Of a stretch of DNA of 64,000 nucleotides, positions 60,973 to 64,000 are shown piece after piece. The stretch's first letter is position 1. Each line of letters starts with the position of its first letter. A program made the translations under genes and the position numbers. The stretch spans positions 1 to 64,000 of the forward strand of contig JANQFK010000046.1 of assembly GCA_028277885.1 (NCBI GenBank), written 5' to 3'. Source of the DNA: Myxococcota bacterium. Its GTDB lineage: Bacteria; Myxococcota_A; UBA9160; UBA6930. The notes below the pieces were generated by a model, which worked only from the letters and a program-made list of their open reading frames with translations, searched no databases and had not been told where the DNA came from.

Positions 60973-61901
60973 GGGATCTCCGAGGACTCGCCGGTGAGCT
61001 CGACGAAGACCTGCTCGAGGGTGCGCCGGTCCGCCGAGAGGGCGAGCACCGAGAAGCCCGCCTCGACCAGGGCGCGGCTCACCGCTCCCAGGTCCTCCGG
61101 GTCCCAGCGGAACTCCAGGTGGCCGCGGCGCACGCGCGTCGCCTCGGCGCCGAAGCGCTCGGCGAGCAGGCTCGCGACCCCCTCGTCCTCGGCCTCGGGC
61201 ACGCGCAGCTCGACGCGGTCGGCGCCCTGCCCGAGCAGCTCGTCGAGGGGGCCCGAGCACAGCACGCGCCCGCGGGAGATCACCGCCACCCGGTCGCAGA
61301 TGCGCTCCATCTCGCCGAGCAGGTGGCTCGACAGCAGGATCGTGGTCTCGCCCTCGTCGCGGATCGCGCGGATCAGGTTGCGCACCTCGCGCATGCCCTG
61401 GGGATCCAGGCCGTTGGTGGGCTCGTCGAGCACGAGCAGGCGGGGCCGCGCGAGCAGCGCCAGCGCGATCCCGAGGCGCTGCCGCATGCCCTGGGAGTAG
61501 CCCTTCACGCGCTGGTCGCCGCGGCGCCCGAGCCCCACGCGCTCGAGCACCTCCTGGATGCGGGCCTCGTCGACGCCGCCGGAGAGCCGCCCGAACAGCC
61601 GCAGGTTCCGGCGGCCCGAGAGGAACGGGTAGAAGGCCGGCCCCTCCACCAGCGCACCCACCGCGCGGATGGCGCGCTGGAAGTCGCGCCCCACGTCGTG
61701 GCCGAAGATGCGCACGCTGCCGCGGGTCGGGGCGACGAGCCCGAGCAGCATGCGCAGGGTGGTGGTCTTGCCCGCGCCGTTCGGTCCGATGAAGCCCGCG
61801 ATCTGGCCCTCGTCGACGCGCAGGCTCACGTCCTCGACGGCGGTGAGCTCCCCGTAGCGCTTGCAGAGCCCCTCCGCCTCGAGAGCCGCCGGGTCCGCCA
61901 T
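60969..61901 (-). CDS. ABC-2-type transporter ATP-binding protein
   Basis: A 310-residue ATPase. Walker A GPNGAGKTT is at about residues 40-48, the signature YSQGMRQRL near 142-150, Walker B LLVLDEPTNGLDP near 161-173 and the switch His in LLSSHLLGEME. The C-terminal 80 residues form the DUF4162-like tail (VELRVPEAEDE, GHLEFRWDPED). It pairs with the next gene, the permease. ATG start; a TACCGT element lies 7 bases upstream, consistent with a leaderless transcript for the internal unit. Confidence 0.93.
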   Translation of the reverse strand: MADPAALEAEGLCKRYGELTAVEDVSLRVDEGQIAGFIGPNGAGKTTTLRMLLGLVAPTRGSVRIFGHDVGRDFQRAIRAVGALVEGPAFYPFLSGRRNLRLFGRLSGGVDEARIQEVLERVGLGRRGDQRVKGYSQGMRQRLGIALALLARPRLLVLDEPTNGLDPQGMREVRNLIRAIRDEGETTILLSSHLLGEMERICDRVAVISRGRVLCSGPLDELLGQGADRVELRVPEAEDEGVASLLAERFGAEATRVRRGHLEFRWDPEDLGAVSRALVEAGFSVLALSADRRTLEQVFVELTGESSEIP

Positions 61902-61921
61902 CGCGCCAACGGTAGCGCCCC

Positions 61922-63889
61922 TCAGCGCTCCGGGGTGAGCCAGACCGGCGACGTCCAGGCGCGCTCCTGGAGGGTGCGGGGCACGCGCGGATCCGTGCAG
62001 CCGTCGGGCCGCTCGGCGGCGGGAAGCTCGAGACACTTCCAGGTGGTCCAGCGACAGCTCGGGTTCTCCAGCACCCTGGCGTAGTAGACGGCGCCGGCCC
62101 GGGGCGTCGGGTCCGGGTCGGTCCAGGTGGCGCACAGCTCGTCGGCGCCGCCGCCCCGCAGCGCGCAGGTCTCCGGATCCACGGAGGCGTCCGAGGCGCC
62201 GCCCGCCACGTCGTGCACGGCCTGGTGGAAGCCGTCCTCGCCCAGCCAGGCCTTCACGATCTGGAGCCGCTGGAGCGGGGCCCCGCGCGGGTCGCGCCGG
62301 GCGTGGGCGACCAGGCGCAGGGTGGCGTCGGCGCGCGGGCGCGGGGGCAGGGTGCCGCCCATGGGCACGCCCCGGGCGTAGCCCCGGGCGACGAGGTCTT
62401 CGCCCTCGCACAGGTCCGCGGGCAGGTCCCAGCCGGCGAAGAGCCGCGGCTCGATCCGGTTGCCGCTGGTCGCGAAGGCCTCGCGCCGGGCGAGGGCGTC
62501 GAAGACCGCCTCCCGGGAGTTCTCCTCGGCCCACACTCCGGCCAGGCCGCCGGCGCTGCGGAACACGTTGGGCCGACGCTTGTCGCCGATGGTGAGGAGC
62601 TGCTCCCGCGTGAAGCCGAACTTGCCGACGTAGCTCGTCTCGGCCGTGGCGCCGGGGTTGCCGAGGTGGCTGTCGGTGCTGCCGATGAAGCCGAACACGT
62701 AGGGGTTCACGCCGATGCGCTCCGCCTCGCGCAGCCCCTCGACCAGCGCGTAGCGCACGTAGTCCAGGCGCGAGATGCAGCCCCGCCCGCGCTGGGCGCC
62801 CTCGCCGGTGCCGTCCTCGCAGTCCTCGACGGCCTCGCCCGGGAGGTCGCGGATCTTCTCGAAGTCGCACAGCTCGTCGGGGCCGCCCAGCACGCCGTAG
62901 AGCCCGTTTCGGCACTCGGACTCGCCCTTGTACTGCACCATCTCGACGATGGGCTCGAGGCCCCCGCGCAGCCGGGCCTGGGCGCGCTGCTCCTCGAGGG
63001 GCAGGTCCCGGTACCAGACGGAGAAGAGCTGGCCGTTCGAGAGGTTCGGGTTGTGGGGGATCGCGATGGCGTCGCAGCCCGAGTCCGTGTCGACGCACTG
63101 GCTGCGCAGCTTGCGCCAGAACCCGGGCTCGGTCGGCGTGTCGATCCACGAGATCGGCAGCTCCGGGACGATCTCGTTGCGGAAGATCACGTTGCGGTGG
63201 ATCTTGGTGAAGGACGGCGAGCGGCTGTACTCGTAGCCGTGCAGGGTGGTGAAGCGGCACGCCGCGCTGCGGTCGTACCAGCGCTCCGTCGCCTCCTGGT
63301 TGGCCTCCCAGGCGGTCCGGGTGCGCGCCCGGCAGCGCGAGGCGTCCTCGCCGCAGATCTCCTCGTTGCGGCCGCGCAGCGCGACGGCCCCGGCGAGCTT
63401 CTTGCGGAACCCCTTCACGCCCACCAGCCAGGCGAGCCAGGACTCCTCCTCGCCCCGGAAGATCCGGCAGGAGCGCGTGTCGTAGACCTCGGACTCCGGG
63501 TCGCGGCACAGGGCGGTCTCGCCGAGCCACTCGGCGTGGTCGGTCACGGCGGCGAAGTCGAGGGGGCGCTCGATGCGCACCGTCGCGCTCGGCCGGCCGT
63601 CGGCGCCGTAGGGCGGCAGGCCGATGGGCTCGCCCCGCGCGAAGCGATAGGCGTCGTCCGGCGTCACGAGGGTGCCCTGCACCCAGGCGTCCATGGAGAA
63701 GCCGGTGTGGACGTGGAGGTCGCCGAACAGGGCCCGGCGCAGGGGGGTGCGGTCCGTGCAGGGCTCGCGGGGGGCCGGCGTCGCCTTCTGGGCCGGCCGG
63801 GATTCGGGCTCCCAGGGCTGCTTGCCCGGATCGAGCTTGCAGCCGAGGGCGAGCCCCAGCACCACCAGCGAAGCGAGCGCCCGTCGCAC
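61922..63889 (-). CDS. DUF3604 (PHP-like) lipoprotein
   Basis: A 655-residue exported protein from a GTG start. The N-terminus MRRALASLVVLGLALGCKLD has a lipobox-like ALGC, so a lipid-anchored location is likely. DUF3604/PHP metal motifs are LFGDLHVHTGFSMDAW (near 53), AAVTDHAEWLGE, IPHNPNLSNG and FIGSTDSHLGNPG. Ten-plus cysteines suggest disulfides. The family is hydrolase-like, but no reaction is established. It lies 20 bp upstream of the ABC ATPase gene and 6 bases after the end of another gene. Confidence 0.88.
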   Translation of the reverse strand: MRRALASLVVLGLALGCKLDPGKQPWEPESRPAQKATPAPREPCTDRTPLRRALFGDLHVHTGFSMDAWVQGTLVTPDDAYRFARGEPIGLPPYGADGRPSATVRIERPLDFAAVTDHAEWLGETALCRDPESEVYDTRSCRIFRGEEESWLAWLVGVKGFRKKLAGAVALRGRNEEICGEDASRCRARTRTAWEANQEATERWYDRSAACRFTTLHGYEYSRSPSFTKIHRNVIFRNEIVPELPISWIDTPTEPGFWRKLRSQCVDTDSGCDAIAIPHNPNLSNGQLFSVWYRDLPLEEQRAQARLRGGLEPIVEMVQYKGESECRNGLYGVLGGPDELCDFEKIRDLPGEAVEDCEDGTGEGAQRGRGCISRLDYVRYALVEGLREAERIGVNPYVFGFIGSTDSHLGNPGATAETSYVGKFGFTREQLLTIGDKRRPNVFRSAGGLAGVWAEENSREAVFDALARREAFATSGNRIEPRLFAGWDLPADLCEGEDLVARGYARGVPMGGTLPPRPRADATLRLVAHARRDPRGAPLQRLQIVKAWLGEDGFHQAVHDVAGGASDASVDPETCALRGGGADELCATWTDPDPTPRAGAVYYARVLENPSCRWTTWKCLELPAAERPDGCTDPRVPRTLQERAWTSPVWLTPER

Positions 63890-63895
63890 CCGCGC

Positions 63896-64000
63896 TCAGC
63901 CCTCGGACACGATGCCGTGGAGGTTCGCCGGGACCTCCGTGGCCCGTCCGAGCCGGAAGCGCAGCGCGCACTGCGCGCAGCCCGTGCCGATGGTCCGGGA
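63896..64000 (-). CDS. Partial gene, C-terminal end of a Cys-x2-Cys protein
   Basis: Only the last 34 residues are in the window, ending TIGTGCAQCALRFRLGRATE then VPANLHGIVSEG. The CAQC pair may bind metal. I cannot name the family. It ends 6 bases before the DUF3604 gene and is likely in the same operon. Confidence 0.6.
   Translation of the reverse strand, partial: SRTIGTGCAQCALRFRLGRATEVPANLHGIVSEG

Noticed and set aside
60969-63971. A 1000-residue minus-strand frame including the ABC ATPase
   Set aside because: Upstream of 61901 it is an out-of-frame shadow of the DUF3604 gene. MADPAALEAEGL at 61901 gives the normal ATPase start.

Overview
The window is very GC-rich, almost gapless DNA from a Gram-negative bacterium. 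Outer-membrane evidence comes from a phosphate-selective-type porin ending in Phe, an OmpA/MotB protein, a DUF3604 lipoprotein and a PEP-CTERM tail. The gene mix (F420-type LLM and Ddn-like enzymes, ArsI, SnoaL-like and DUF2264 proteins, CRTAC1/FG-GAP proteins, C-terminal Cys-Gly/hydrophobic/Arg tails) suggests a deltaproteobacterial-type lineage such as Myxococcota or Binatota. No rRNA or other marker gene is present, so this is inference. I found no rRNA, tRNA, CRISPR array or insertion sequence. No stretch over 300 bases lacks a gene; the longest gap is 15302-15543.

Layout. 1-6343 (minus): partial ZntB/CorA transporter, NfeD-like protein and asd, then an operon of DsbA-fold isomerase, MscS channel and secernin-like C69 peptidase. 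6426-13119: a glycosyltransferase-methyltransferase fusion, then patatin, HelD-like helicase and cation/proton antiporter. 13178-15948: a REC-PAS-GGDEF-EAL protein divergent from a PilZ protein. 16002-30332: mostly small metabolic units (alpha/beta hydrolase, AlkA-like glycosylase, Ddn-like protein, serine hydrolase with acyltransferase, GST, ArsR/ArsI, DinB with LLM oxidoreductase, UbiA with nitroreductase) ending in a MotB-MotA pair. 30390-36974: acyltransferase, Baeyer-Villiger-type monooxygenase, then a divergent porin / PhnD-like binding protein / hybrid kinase group.

37002-54958 looks like accessory catabolism. A four-gene minus-strand operon (DHDPS-like aldolase, Old Yellow Enzyme, sugar isomerase, D-2-hydroxyacid dehydrogenase) is divergent from a DUF2264 protein. 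Next come two further predicted alpha-toroid proteins, a PEP-CTERM/PHP/secreted-protein operon, a GPH-type symporter, an SSS symporter with its DUF4212 subunit, and a PhoX phosphatase. A low-GC single-gene Shedu (DUF4263) defence gene sits inside this block at 49021-50259.

54965-64000 (minus) ends with a 2OG-Fe(II)-like oxygenase, a duplicated secreted protein and a compressed operon: DUF3604 lipoprotein, ABC ATPase, ABC permease and two FG-GAP beta-propeller proteins.

Cross-cutting signals: a small family of dispersed hairpin repeats mostly between convergent genes; two matching putative ArsR operators (TTCCA-N6-TGRAA); many 4-base stop/start overlaps; and TANNNT elements close to start codons that suggest leaderless transcripts. 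The best candidates for an undescribed system are the DUF3604-ABC-FG-GAP operon, the porin/PhnD/kinase group, and the DUF2264-centred catabolic block.
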